A DNA stretch of 64,000 bases from Neelides folsomi (taxonomy: Eukaryota; Arthropoda; Collembola; Neelipleona; Neelidae), in NCBI GenBank assembly GCA_034687125.1, contig JAQGBZ010000290.1, forward strand, positions 1-64,000, read 5' to 3'. The notes under the pieces are model-generated. The model ran no database searches, was not told the origin of the DNA, and saw only the letters and a list, made by a program, of their open reading frames with translations. Both the position numbers and the translations under genes were made by a program. The number at the start of each line of letters is the position of its first letter. The stretch's first letter is position 1. Shown here piece after piece: positions 49,369 through 62,000 of this stretch.

Positions 49369-50032
49369 ATGCCTCTTGCAAGTACAACTTATTGCTTCCC
49401 TACGTCCTTACCTCCACGCCCTGTGAAGCCCAGAGCCTCGCCGCCGAACGATGAGCACGAACATGGTCGGAATCATCCTGATTACAATAGAAGATGGAAA
49501 GACTCGGGTCTTGGGGCTGTTCCAAGGAGGAGGAGCAAGGGCCGCTATCAATCTCAATCCGAATCAAATCGAACATGGAGTGATAATTTTGATTTATCCG
49601 CCGCTAATACCGTGCGGAGATCCGCTCTCGGATTATTTCGACGGCCGAGGAGTTTAGTAGAATTGGAAAACAACCCTCAGATCTCATCTTCTGCATTGAC
49701 TCGAGAGGGGAGCGAGCTATATTTGGATCCTCGATCTGGTTCTCGAGAACCAACTTTTACTTCTTTTTTGGGATCTTCTCACCCAAGTCGACTCCCTTGG
49801 CAGAAGAGCCTTTCAGAGGGGAACCTCAACGTGTCGGGCAGGGTCGAGTTGGAATTCAGGCCTCAGGAGTCTCCAATGAGTCAATACCAGTGGAATTGGA
49901 AACCCAGTGAGGAGGAAGTTGAAAAGACACGAACAAAGAATTTCGAAGACGTCGACGGGAACATGACATTGACGAGACAGAAATCTGTTCCAAAGTTCTT
50001 TCGTTCCATTAGCCTCAAGAATTTACTACAGA
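49369..50032 (+). CDS. ckn: ckn exon: Ser/Arg-rich N-terminal region
   Basis: [20 protein letters not shown] begins after a purine at -3. The frame is open upstream, and an acceptor-like CATTTCTCAG at 49289 could make this an internal exon starting IVDREKSWIFEI. Contains short basic/Ser motifs ([25 protein letters not shown]) that look like phosphorylation sites, and no known domain. Ends CTACAGA before a perfect GTGAGT. Confidence 0.8.
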
Positions 50033-53000
50033 GTGAGTTGAAAACCCAGTACCATTACACTTACCAGTTTGAATTTACCTTATTAATGGACCCAAACGGC
50101 AAATATCTGCCTTCTCTGCTTCCCCTTTCAATTAACCCATTAATTGATTCACAAACTTTGCACATAAATTAACCCTGCTTGACTCATAGCCAGAAATGGT
50201 GAACGAGGATTTTTCACTTTCAGAAGAAATTTCTATTCCCTTAAGTGTGCTTTAGCGCCAAAGACCATATTAACATTTTAGAAATCAATGTTTGGATTAT
50301 CATTTTAAAAAATCCAGTTTGAAAATTGGCATCGACGAAATAAGTTACTTATACTACTGTTGAACAGGCGATCAGTAATTTTGCACAAAACTGGAATCTT
50401 ATAATTTTCTTTTCATCTTGAACCATATTTAAAATGAACAATGATATTCTCATTCTAAATACATAAGTAGAAAACCATAAAATTAATAATATCCGATACA
50501 GAAAGATAATTTATGGGATTCTCAATTTACAAGTTTTATCAAATAATTTAAAGGCTTTCATCCCAACCATCCCACCCATAAAAACTTTTTTCCTTTAGCG
50601 AAATATGAGCAATATAAAATAATCTCATTTGAATATTAAGGAATTGCCTTTTACTACCTATAGGAAAAATGAAGAGGTTGAGAGTTTTCGAATTATTAAA
50701 TGAAGAGTTCATCCACATTAATATTTGCATAAATGAACGCTTATCCCCTAAAGAACTTTTCGATGGGAGTGACAGAAGCTTCTTCCCATTTTATCTTCAT
50801 GACCCTTTAGGCAAAACTGGATTTTATCAGGGATCCTCTCGTAATGGACGAATTTTGGATTAAAATTCAGCTATGGATTAATGATCTCCTACTATCATAT
50901 GTAATGAGATTTCAGCCCTTCTTGGTTCAACTAATTTCTCTCATTAATCTTAGACTTTCAAATAAAACTTTGCAGATTCTACCTTTTAAATGCCGAATTT
51001 GTTCATCATTTCCAAATAAGTTCTTGCTAAGGACGCGATGTCCTTATTTACTTATTGTTTAGATACACTCTTACATTGCTATTATTAATATGGCATCATG
51101 AATTTAGAAAACCTTGGGTAAAGTAGGCATACTATGTTCTTAAATATGTATTTAAAACTTTCTAAATAAAACTATTCACCGAAAGGCAATAGAGGGGTAT
51201 CAAATGTATAATTATTGTAATGCACTTCAAGTGGGAAAAAAAGAAATTGATAAAAGCTCTAACTTTAAGTAATACTAGGTAGCTGCTATGTTAATTTTGT
51301 CTAAAGTTACACAAGACATAAATTAGGCAATAAGTAGTAAGATATTATAACAGAGTTTATTAATATGATTAGGATAGGAATGAGAAAAATACAAATGTCC
51401 AAGACTGTAGTATAACTTATTGTGCGAATGAAAGAATTTGGAATTGCTTTTTAAGCCTTTTCACTCGGGACACAATGAAATGATTTGAAAATAGAATTGA
51501 AAAGGAGCCTGTGAGAGAACCCCTAATGCAAAACACTTAAATAAAATACAAGTAGCAATGAGATTCACTCGACCATCTGTTTATCATTCAGGCATGTAAT
51601 CGTCATAAGTCAAGAGAAACAATGAAGATGTTTAAAACAAACCCGTCTCTTCCACCGACTACCGTTCAATGACGTATTTTAAATATTAAAACACTTGCTG
51701 GTTAATGAAATTAAAAGGGTTTTAACTCACAGTTTGCAAGCTATTTTTCGACCAAAACCCATTTCATCCCTGAGCCTCTTTTTATATCTCTTAATGTTCC
51801 TGTTGAGACAAGTCGTGTGGTGCATACCTGTAGACGAAGATAACAACCTGAGTGAGTTGTTCTATCAAAACAGGGTTGATGGTAAAGAAACCGGCCACAC
51901 TCACTCACATTCACTTTTTCCTTTTAACAAAACTGTCATTTCCTTTCTTCATTTTAAAATCTATTCGAAAATAAAAAATTCGGATATAACATCATCGTCT
52001 ATAATATTAGGGTTTTCCATCAAGTGACTCGATGATACTTGTAGTTTTTATTATTTTGGTTTTCAGAATAATAAAATTGACAATTAGAGTTCCAACGTTT
52101 CATTTCCTAAGCCCTTGGAGCCGATTGAATAATATGAGTGGTCTTAAAAACTCTTGAAGCTTGAGAGCATTTTTTACTCCAAGAAGGATTGGATGAGGTT
52201 TAAAATGGGCAGGGCCGAGTTCCATCCACCTCAAGAATGTTTTGATGCTAATAGTAGTGAAGCCTCGGGAAGGACGGTCATTTCTTCTTCAAGGATGTTG
52301 ACGTTCAAACGAGATTTCAATTCATCTCTCCAAGAGACGTATTCATATTACCGTACTTCCATTCACCCTCAGGGAAGTGGAAGAAGATGTGTGAGCGAGT
52401 GAGTGGCTTGGTTATATTATTCTACATCTCATATAAGGCTTCTCCATTCATCTTCCATTACACCTAGGAGGTTCTTCTTGTCTCACATTCAGTCAGTCCT
52501 AAAGGACTAGACAGGAGACGGAGAGATGAAATGCCCCTTCTGTTTAATAGAATAATTAAACAGACCTAAACTTCCATTTCATCATCTTGGATTTAGGTAC
52601 ATAAGGAAATACCTATGAAGAATCTACACATGATATTTTTGATACCGAATATATAGTATTCGATAGTGAATTCTTTCTTTAAGCGAATAGCAGCTGAGCA
52701 GCTCGTTTAAAATGTGCATAAAATCTGACAATGTAAAAGGTTATCTGTTTGTTTATTTCGCCAGGTTTTATTTCTCAAAAGTTATGCGAGCGATGCATTC
52801 ATCGGGTTACAAATTTTAGTAAAGACTTGGGATATTTGAGATATGTGAGATGCCTGTGGTTATTTAGATTCTTCTATACCTTCTTTGATATTGATATATT
52901 ATTAAACTTTGGAAATTGAATTAGGAATGTCGGGTTGTGAGTTGTGTGAGGCGTCGCATGGGCGACTGGGAGAATGTCAAAGGTGGGATGTTGGAAGCAT

Positions 53001-56000
53001 AGGTCAGACAAAAAGATTACCGGGTCCCTATTCATTTTATTTATGAGAAGGCCTTTGGAGAGGACAACTTTGGGGAAGGGATGGGAGATTAAAGGATTTG
53101 GGCCCCATAGCCAAGGGACGGAGATTGAAACGGACGATTTTTTCTTCTTTTTTATGGTTCCTAGAGGTTGAAGTGCGGCCGAACACGTTGTCTCCGAATT
53201 CCTCTTCCATCCTCTCAGGAACACTTATTTAAAATGTCTAGTTCCAACATAAAGAAGTCGATGTGTTCTTTAAAGACATCTCTTCACACCTTCCCAACCT
53301 ACAGTTGTTGAGCATGACATTTTAATTACCCATCCATTGCTCTCTCACTACATCCTTAATTTACTTTATGCTACTAATTTATAATATAAAGTTCTATTCT
53401 AAATAAACCTCTACTTCGATAAATCATTATGCGATGAGCACAATGTGGCTTTTACAAATGGGACAATTGACTTCCTCAACTTAAGTTCATACCAATTTTG
53501 TAAGATAAGAGACTCACGATTAGATTGTACCATTTAATTGCAAAGATATTATTCATTGTAGCTGGCCATCAACCTATGGTATAATTATTCTTTTCATTGA
53601 AGAATGAATGCAAAATAGAAAAAGTATTAAAAAATATGAAAATCTGTAAGGGATTGGACAAGGAGCATATTAAAACTACTCCTTTTATGTTTCGCATACT
53701 ACAACTGACTTCTCATTAAAAGCTACTCTATGTTTATTATGAATGGTACATAGAGAGAACTGTGAGGGAGATTATAGTTGAATCATGCACAAGTTGAGCA
53801 TAACGGGGAATTTTTGCTCCGTGCACTTCACCTTTATCTGTTATGATTATTATATTTTATGTTGTCATACAATATAAGAAGTAAGTTTTAAATCTTTCCG
53901 AATCCTCGCTACCTGCAGGAGAATAAATGCGCTTCATCCGTTTTCATTTTTATAGTTTCTTTTAATCTAAAACCAACGAGTAGCATTTATCAAGCTATGT
54001 ACTATGTACCTAGGTAGATTACATAATATATCTGTATTTTAACTGCTATCTGCTATATCTGCCGAGTTTATTTAGTGCAGTGCCAAGGGATAATGTTAAG
54101 GATGAGCCAAAGTTGTTGAAACCTAAAGGTCGAGTTGAGATAGACGTAAAGCAAAGTTTATCAACACGAAGTTGGAAGCAAAGATAGATTACCTATTACC
54201 TTCTGTAATATGTTCTAATTGTATATAATGAGAATATCTATAGTATATCTACCGAAATTACGAATAATTATTAGCAGTTCTCGGGTGGAATTGAATTGTG
54301 TAGAAGGTATTTCACACTACTCAATATGACGTAAATATTTATCAATTTTTACTCATTATAAGTAAGGATTAATATGTGAGACTTACTACATACTTAAGAA
54401 GACTTAGCTTTGTGGTAATGGCATTAAATAAAGATCTCTGTCTTGCGGCACTACCTATTTAATAAATCAAATTACGAAGAAATCTGCGTGGCGTGACATT
54501 CAGGATTGGCCGTAAGGTGATGAGACTCGCGTCACATTAATTCAATTTAAAAGATTGGGGTGAGATTATAAGCCTAATGGCCATCAACTACTTCCAACTT
54601 GCACTGCTTGAGACTTTTCTTCGCGAGATATTTATCAAAGTCGGCAGGCATTCTTAACTTGTTTTGCTTAACATTGACTAATTTGAATAAATCGGGCTCC
54701 TTCACATATCACGACTCTGTATTAAGAGACAAAGAGAGGAACTAGAGAGAACTTTTCTACACGTTCATTCGACCTATGATTGAATGTACTTGGGCATTAA
54801 AATATAAGTCCTACTTTTTTCATTCATCCAGAGGGCAAACTGACAACGAAATAATGAATTTATTATTAATGACTATCTGAGTTAGTATTTTAGAAATACA
54901 TTTTCGATTTGAATAAAACATGAATTACAAAAATACGATGCTGATAATCTTTAGCCATTCAAAAAATTGCTTAAATGTGTAGTTATATAAAAAGAATTAA
55001 AATTCTAGAAAGACAATTCTAGAAAATAACCAATTTTAAGTTTGGATAAACAGTCTCGTTAATTGTGATTTTTTTCTTAATTGTAGTTGGAGGGATGAAT
55101 AAATCCCGGCCCTCACCGGCACAGGGAAAACGAGTCTCTCCGCCAACAGTCCCACTCACCAGCTTTCCTTCCTTCCGAGCAAAGAAGAACCCTCAAGGAA
55201 GTGTGAATAAGGAAGAGCTGAGATATTCCGGAGGAAGTCTTGGCTCAGCTGGATCAAGTTATACAACTAGTTCTAATTCCTCATCCTCATCGGGAGACAA
55301 CAGAAGCTCCATCGGAGCTGACGATATATATTTTCCTTCCTCCAATGGCCATATTTTGAAAGGTAAATAAAATGATTTTTATTTCTTCGAAAGGCATCAT
55401 TATGTTGAGTTTTTAAGCTTCTATCTAACTGCATTTAATAATAAGAGCGTTTTTGTAGTTTATTTTTTAATTGATAAAAAAAGCATCGAAAGTATTGATC
55501 CATTCATCTAATATTTTTTTAATTTCAGATTTCGAAGAAGGGGCAATTTATAATCCGGCTAGTCAAGAAGTTTATCTTAAAAGCTCCAACTCGTTCAACT
55601 CTTTTACTCCAGTAAACAATAGAAATAGAACATTTGCTGTTGATATGCATCAGGTAAAGGATCACTTTATTGTCATTTTTAATTGATATTCATAAGATCA
55701 TAAGCAATAAAGTTACGTTACGTATTTTAAGTAGGTTGTTATATCGATAATTTATTGAATAAGTGAGATAATCAATGATTATTTCATTCCTATTGTGGAA
55801 TCTACAATTTTCACAAAAACGTGACGGTTTTTAGTCATGGTTGAAATCTATGAATCATTTTATAATTTATCCTTTTAGATTAGGTTCAAAGGATCAAACA
55901 TTATCTGTGATCCCAATGTAAATTTTTTGATGCTATTTTAATTATTTATTATTCACGATTCTTCGCACAATCCAATCTTAAGTCTCTTAGGACAAAGGAA

Positions 56001-59000
56001 CATTATTAAAATAGGAATCTATTTATATTGAACTTTAGCAAATATTCTACAATATGGAAATAAGCTCGTGATTCTGCGTTTAAAAACAAGGGTTTGTTTG
56101 AAGTTATATATTATAAGTTTATAAAACAAAGTGAATTAAGTGTAGTTAAGCGAGGTATGTATGAATTTTAATATCATAAAAACCTTGAAGATGATCGAAT
56201 CTTAAAAAAGTCTTTTAAATAAAATGTCACGAATCCGAGGTGGATGATCTGATAAGAATAAGTCGGAAAGTGTCGGATTTAGCCTTAAGACCAGAAAAAT
56301 GTGTTTGTAAGATTGAGATTCAGGGGAGCATGAAATGAAAGATGGGATTTTCTTCCTAGCTTGTTTAAGAAGATTAGACGAATTGGTCCATGGCTTCAAG
56401 ATGAAATTTGGCTCGTCTAATAAGAGGAAAATGAGCAGCCCAGAAAAACTCCCTATACACTCCCTGGGCCTTTTAATTAAAGAGCTCATTTACTGTTCTT
56501 AAGATTTCACTTTGCACAAGGAAGGGCTTCTTTATTGCTCCAATAATAAAATGTTTGTCTTAACCCTTGTAACGGAATCTGTGAACACGATCTAAAAATG
56601 CTCCTAAATATTCTTACGGTACCATTTGGTTTTGGGAGTGGATCGTAACCCATTCGAAGTATTCTTCCACTTCCACCCGCCCAATTTCCCCTTCAACGGG
56701 GCCGATGACAAACATTGGGAAATTTGTGTCATCGTGTCATATGGTCAGAATCAAAGGGGAGTTGCTTCAGCCCTCAACTCACTCAACGACGTCTTCTTCT
56801 GAGACTTAAATACAACTTTAAAGCGCAAAAAAGGTCGAGAGGAATTCTTCCTGTCTATTTTGGTTAATTTTACGCGAGAAAGAGCCGAAAGATCCTTTGT
56901 TTTTTCTCTAATTCTGAAAGCACTCTCATGTACTCCAAAGTAGATAAAATAAAAGCATATACCCTTTCTTCTCATTTTTTCTCCTTATAAATGTTTCTCA
57001 TGGTGTTCTTAAAGCTTAATGTCTTCGAACAAGTCGTTTAGTCATTTGTCGCTATGATAGGTCTGAGAAAAAGCTCAAAGACTTGTTTTCCTTTAAGCTA
57101 TTTGTAATTTAAATAGTTGATGTGCGGCTATTGTTCCGCTTCCTCCTCCCATGATTAATTGTGACATGCTTCTCACTCAGCGATAAAGAAGAGATGCGGA
57201 TGAAGCATTGACAGATCGGAGAGTTCAATTGAATAAATTGATAAAAATTGATAAGCGCAGTAGTATAAAATTACACGGATTTGAAGTAGTCAAAGTACAA
57301 TGTTTGGATTTCGTTTCAGAATTCTTTCACGTTCTTTATGTTCCATTGTGCAGTTGTGTAGTTTAAGTTTCATTTTTATTAGACTCATTGTTTTATATGC
57401 GTACATTCATTCGCAAGTTGCTTTTAAGTTGCCCAAAGACATGTACTTAGGATAGAGGATAGAGTTCTCTTATAATTAAAATTAAGCATGGAGTGAGAAT
57501 ATGGAATTGGCTGTCGTCGAGAATATCTAGAACCATCTTTCATCTTTCTATTTTAATAAATTAGCGTGAGGGATTCAATGCACGGTTCCCATCAGCGTAG
57601 AACCTCACAGTTCATCAGGGCCCATCTTTTGAATATTAAATCAATGGTGACAAATGAGACGCGAAGGAGGAGTGAAAGGTTTAATTGAAATAAATTGGAA
57701 GCTTAATGAATGGGGGTTTTTCAGGGATTATACGGGAAGCTCGGGACATCCTCTCAGCATGTGACGGTGGAGGTTGAGAATGGGACCGGGAATGGAAGCA
57801 ATTCCGGCACGAAAGTGTCAGCTTCCGCCGGTTCGCCAGCTGGGATTCAGCACAAACACCCGCATCAGGCCCAAATGAATAATGTATTCCCTTCCGCGTC
57901 CCACTCGGCCCAGCCGGTGACGAACCATTACCAAACCCAGATTTCCATTGAGGATCAAGGCATCGATATGACTCAGGTAAAGAGGAAACATCCTCCGCTC
58001 CACTTATTTCCTTTTTTCTTCCATGGCTTATTCTTGGTTAGACAAATAAATGGACTCCTTCATCCCACGTGCCCCCTCAATCTCTAATTTGACTCAAAAC
58101 GGAGGAAAAATTATACCCAATACAGCTATATACCATATAGTAAATTCAGATATATCATGTCTGCCTACAATATTTACTTTTCTTATATTTAATTTTTACT
58201 ATATTTTCGTATTTTATACTCCAAGATCTGTTTTTTTTCTCTTTTCACAAAAGTGGTTTCTGACGTGGAAATTACAGAAAATTGCCTTTTCCGGTTTCAA
58301 AATAGTATTTTAATGTGGGTAGCTTTCAATTTTAAAGACGTGTGTATATTTGTTCAGAAAAATCCTTACGATTCACTGATATTCTCAGAAAAAGAGATAT
58401 GGTATAGTACAGGTGTAATATTTAGGTAAACTTAATATATCGAGACTTCCCTTTCAATTCCTTCAAAGCCGGGAAGTAAATATGCCTCGTGAGCATAAAT
58501 TTATATTGAGTCGAATCCAAAGCTAACAGTTTGAAAAGGATGAGACGAATTTGCATTTCCTGCCATGAAAAGACGGGTTGAATAAAAGGCTGAATTGAAA
58601 TTTCAGAGTCCAGGCAGAGAGAGTCCGAGTTCCACGGCCTCTTCAAATACAGGATCCGGGAGTAATGGGTCGGCCGTGGGTTCCGTGGGGAGTGGGAGTA
58701 ATGGCTGTCGCCACAGCACGTCAAGCTTTGACTCGGGCCGGGCTTCCGCAACAATTTACCAACAAGGCGTCCGGTACTCGGGTCTCTCCTCCGAATCTTC
58801 CTCGGGAAGCTTCCGACACTCTTATCACAGCTCCAGCTCCAGCCTCGGCTCCATTGCCCCAGAGGAAATATGTAATTTTGATGTTTCGGCCATGATTACT
58901 CAAGGGATCCCGGTATGTTAAACATTTGAGCTTCTCTCCAATTCTTCCAATTTGACATGAGTGGGGTAAGGTCTAAATTGACGTTTTTCATCTTTTTTTG

Positions 59001-62000
59001 ACTTGCAGGACCACGAAATCCTCAATGCCTGGCTGACTGGAATTCATTTTGAGGTTTACTACCAAAAGTTCATTCTGGCCGGATACGATATGCATACCAT
59101 TTCAAGAATGACTCCTGAAGACTTGAATGCCATTGGGGTGACGAAACCAAATCATCGGAAGAGACTGAAGGCTGAGATCTCTCAGCTCAATATCCCCGAT
59201 GGACTCCCGGATTTCATTCCTGTAAGCATCAACCCTTTTGTTCCAACCACTGGAACAAAGGCATTTCCATTTTAATTGAACTTCCTCTATTTCACTATAT
59301 GAGACAGATCGTCCCTTGGGCGTGTTCTCTTCCTTTAAATTGGAACTGTCTGATGCCCAACTTGGGGTTCGGGCGTCATTGTTCAGAAAGACATTTTTTC
59401 TAATTTATAATATGGTTTCAGGGAACGATCGAAGACTGGCTCGGCCTGTTGAAACTGGAAGAGTACAATATGAAGCTGAGAGGACAAGGCTATCAAAGTG
59501 TTCGACAGGTGTGAAATTACCTTTGTCAATTTGTCATGTCTCATTCTAATTCCCTTTATTTCATCCTTTTTCATTTTCAAAATGTGCGTTTATGCGTTGC
59601 GTAAATAAGGAAGAGTTGTTTTTAAAATAATCCCCTAATAGTTAATGTTCTTCTTTATAATGCTTTTTGACTTTATATTAACAGCACCACCTTATTTGCC
59701 TCAATTTAAGTGTAGTTTTTGCTGTTATATAAAAGGTAAAATTATTATGTACCTACTTTTCCAACTCCATTTTGGCTATATAATGATAGTTTTAATGTTT
59801 TGTATGATTTACGGCGAAAGATTTTTTTTGTAAAAGCTCTTTAGAATTTCTTTTTCTCTTATCAGAAACGCTTTCTTTGTGCTGAATTACTAACGCTATT
59901 CAGTTTTCATTTACACGCGATTACTATAAAGACCTCAAAAATTAGGAAATAGATTTAAAGCAAATGAAACATGAGGCGTTTATGCATTGTAGTTGAAAGT
60001 TTCTGTTAGTAAATTCCCTTTCTTCTCTCCCATCTAATTTTTAATTGCTTTTGTGAAACTGCTTGTTCACTTTTTATGTCAATTGTGGAGAGAGTGCAAG
60101 AGTTTCCTTTAGAAGGAATTAGTTAACGAAGGATAATCGGATTTGTCAGAAGATCTTATGGCTTCATTTTCCTAATTATAAAGCATATTTACAAGCTCCA
60201 TGTGTAAGGAGTTGAAAAATATGCTTTGTGTAATGTATGAGATTTATACGCGAATTGTGTGTACTGGCTAATTGTAATGCGAAGAGTTGGTATTGTATTT
60301 TTGCGTGGAACTTAAGTACATGCATGTCTTGGGTTGATTTATGAAATATCTCGCTGTCTTTGAAATGCCTTATTAGTAAAGAGGAAAATATTCTTCCCAC
60401 CTCTCAGTGGCCTCACATTTCTTCCCTAAGTCGAAAGTTCAAATAATGACTTAAATATTTGCCCGTTTGTATAGGTGACGAATATTACTTGGGAAGACCT
60501 TGAAGATATTGGAATTTTAAAACTTGGACATCAAAAGAAATTTATGTTAGCTATTAAAAGAATAGAAGATATTCTGGCTGGCAAAAGGATACCGACGGGC
60601 CCAAATGCCTATCTAACACCAATGGTAAATATCTGTACTTTAGTATTTTTACGTCTTGTAATATTTTATCAATTACTTCAATAACCTATTGCTTTTCTAG
60701 TATTACTTAATATTTAAATAAAATCAATTTCTTAATTTAAAAGATTATATATAAGTACAGTATACGTAACATATATAGGATACATGTTATATGCTACCAT
60801 ATCGCAGGAGTTTAAAAAAGCAATAATGGATTTATTGCTTTTTTAGGATTCTTTTCCTTCTCGTCCAATGGGCCCTTCGAGTTCCAATTCTAAGATGGGA
60901 ATGAACTACGGGAATTCCCAAGGAGTCACAGGCCCACAGATTCAGAATGGCCACTATCATCCCCCAAATTACCAAAATCGACCTCTCGCAAGCAATCAGT
61001 CGAACCAACAAGGGTCGCAAATCTGGCGTCAACAGCCCTCTCAGTCAAATATTTATGCTCATGCTCCTGTTACGCTTACGCATCAGCCCCAACTCCACCA
61101 CTCACCATCAACTCCTCAATATCACCCAGAAGTCATTTCCATCCATGTGAAGAACCACGGGAGGAGAAAGTCAATGGACAATACAGCCCAAGAACCCATT
61201 TACGGAACTTCGTCGTTTCTTCCACAAACCAACTCGCCTTATCAGTCCTCAAAGTTTGACGAAGGTGATACGACTCCAACCAATGAGCCATGTCCTCTCA
61301 TGAATTCCCTTCCATCAACCTCCACACTCCCGCGGTTACTCAAGAACAAACCCATTGCCAAGATCATGGGCGGTGGAAACGGAGACATGCAACAGTCAAC
61401 TGGAACAGCCGCTTATTGCCAACAAGCAATGATGGGCAATGATGGCTATAAAAGCTTGCCACGAGACATTGGGCGGATTTCCAAAGCTGCCGGTGGAGGT
61501 TTAATTAATGGAAATCACCTAGTGTCCTTCAATGGAACGAGCTTTGGAAAAAACGGTCCACCACCACCACCAAGAAGAACCGCCACAGCGGGAAGTCATG
61601 AGGAAATGGAGAATTGGAGCGGGATTTTGCCGCCTCCACCACCCCAACTTACTTCGACTGATTTGGTTAGACAAAACAATGAAGAATTTCCACCACCACC
61701 ACCACCAGACGATCTCCATTCTTCCTCCCATCACTCGTTTAACCAAACTCCGAGCACTTCTGCGAGCACATCTTCCTCCACTAGTCCAAATAATCCTATA
61801 AAAATGGTCACTACCACTTCAGTTGTTCACTATCAAAATTATCCCAATAATGGGCAATATCACCAGAGAACGAGTCCGCCTTCAGTAGTGAATAAGACAA
61901 GTTCAAGAGATCCATCACCTGTTGGAAGTGATTTCTCAGAATCGGACCTTGCAAACAATGGATACTTTACAAGAGGTGTGAGGAGAAATGGTTCCGATGC

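Noticed and set aside
52154-52402. 82-codon + ORF in the first ckn intron
   Set aside because: Has donor-like GTGAGC/GTGAGT sites at its end, but no acceptor that makes the phase 1 to phase 1 joining I would require.
61519-61801. Tryptophan-rich minus ORF and His-rich + ORF
   Set aside because: Both arise from reading the CCACCA polyproline codons of ckn in the wrong strand or frame.
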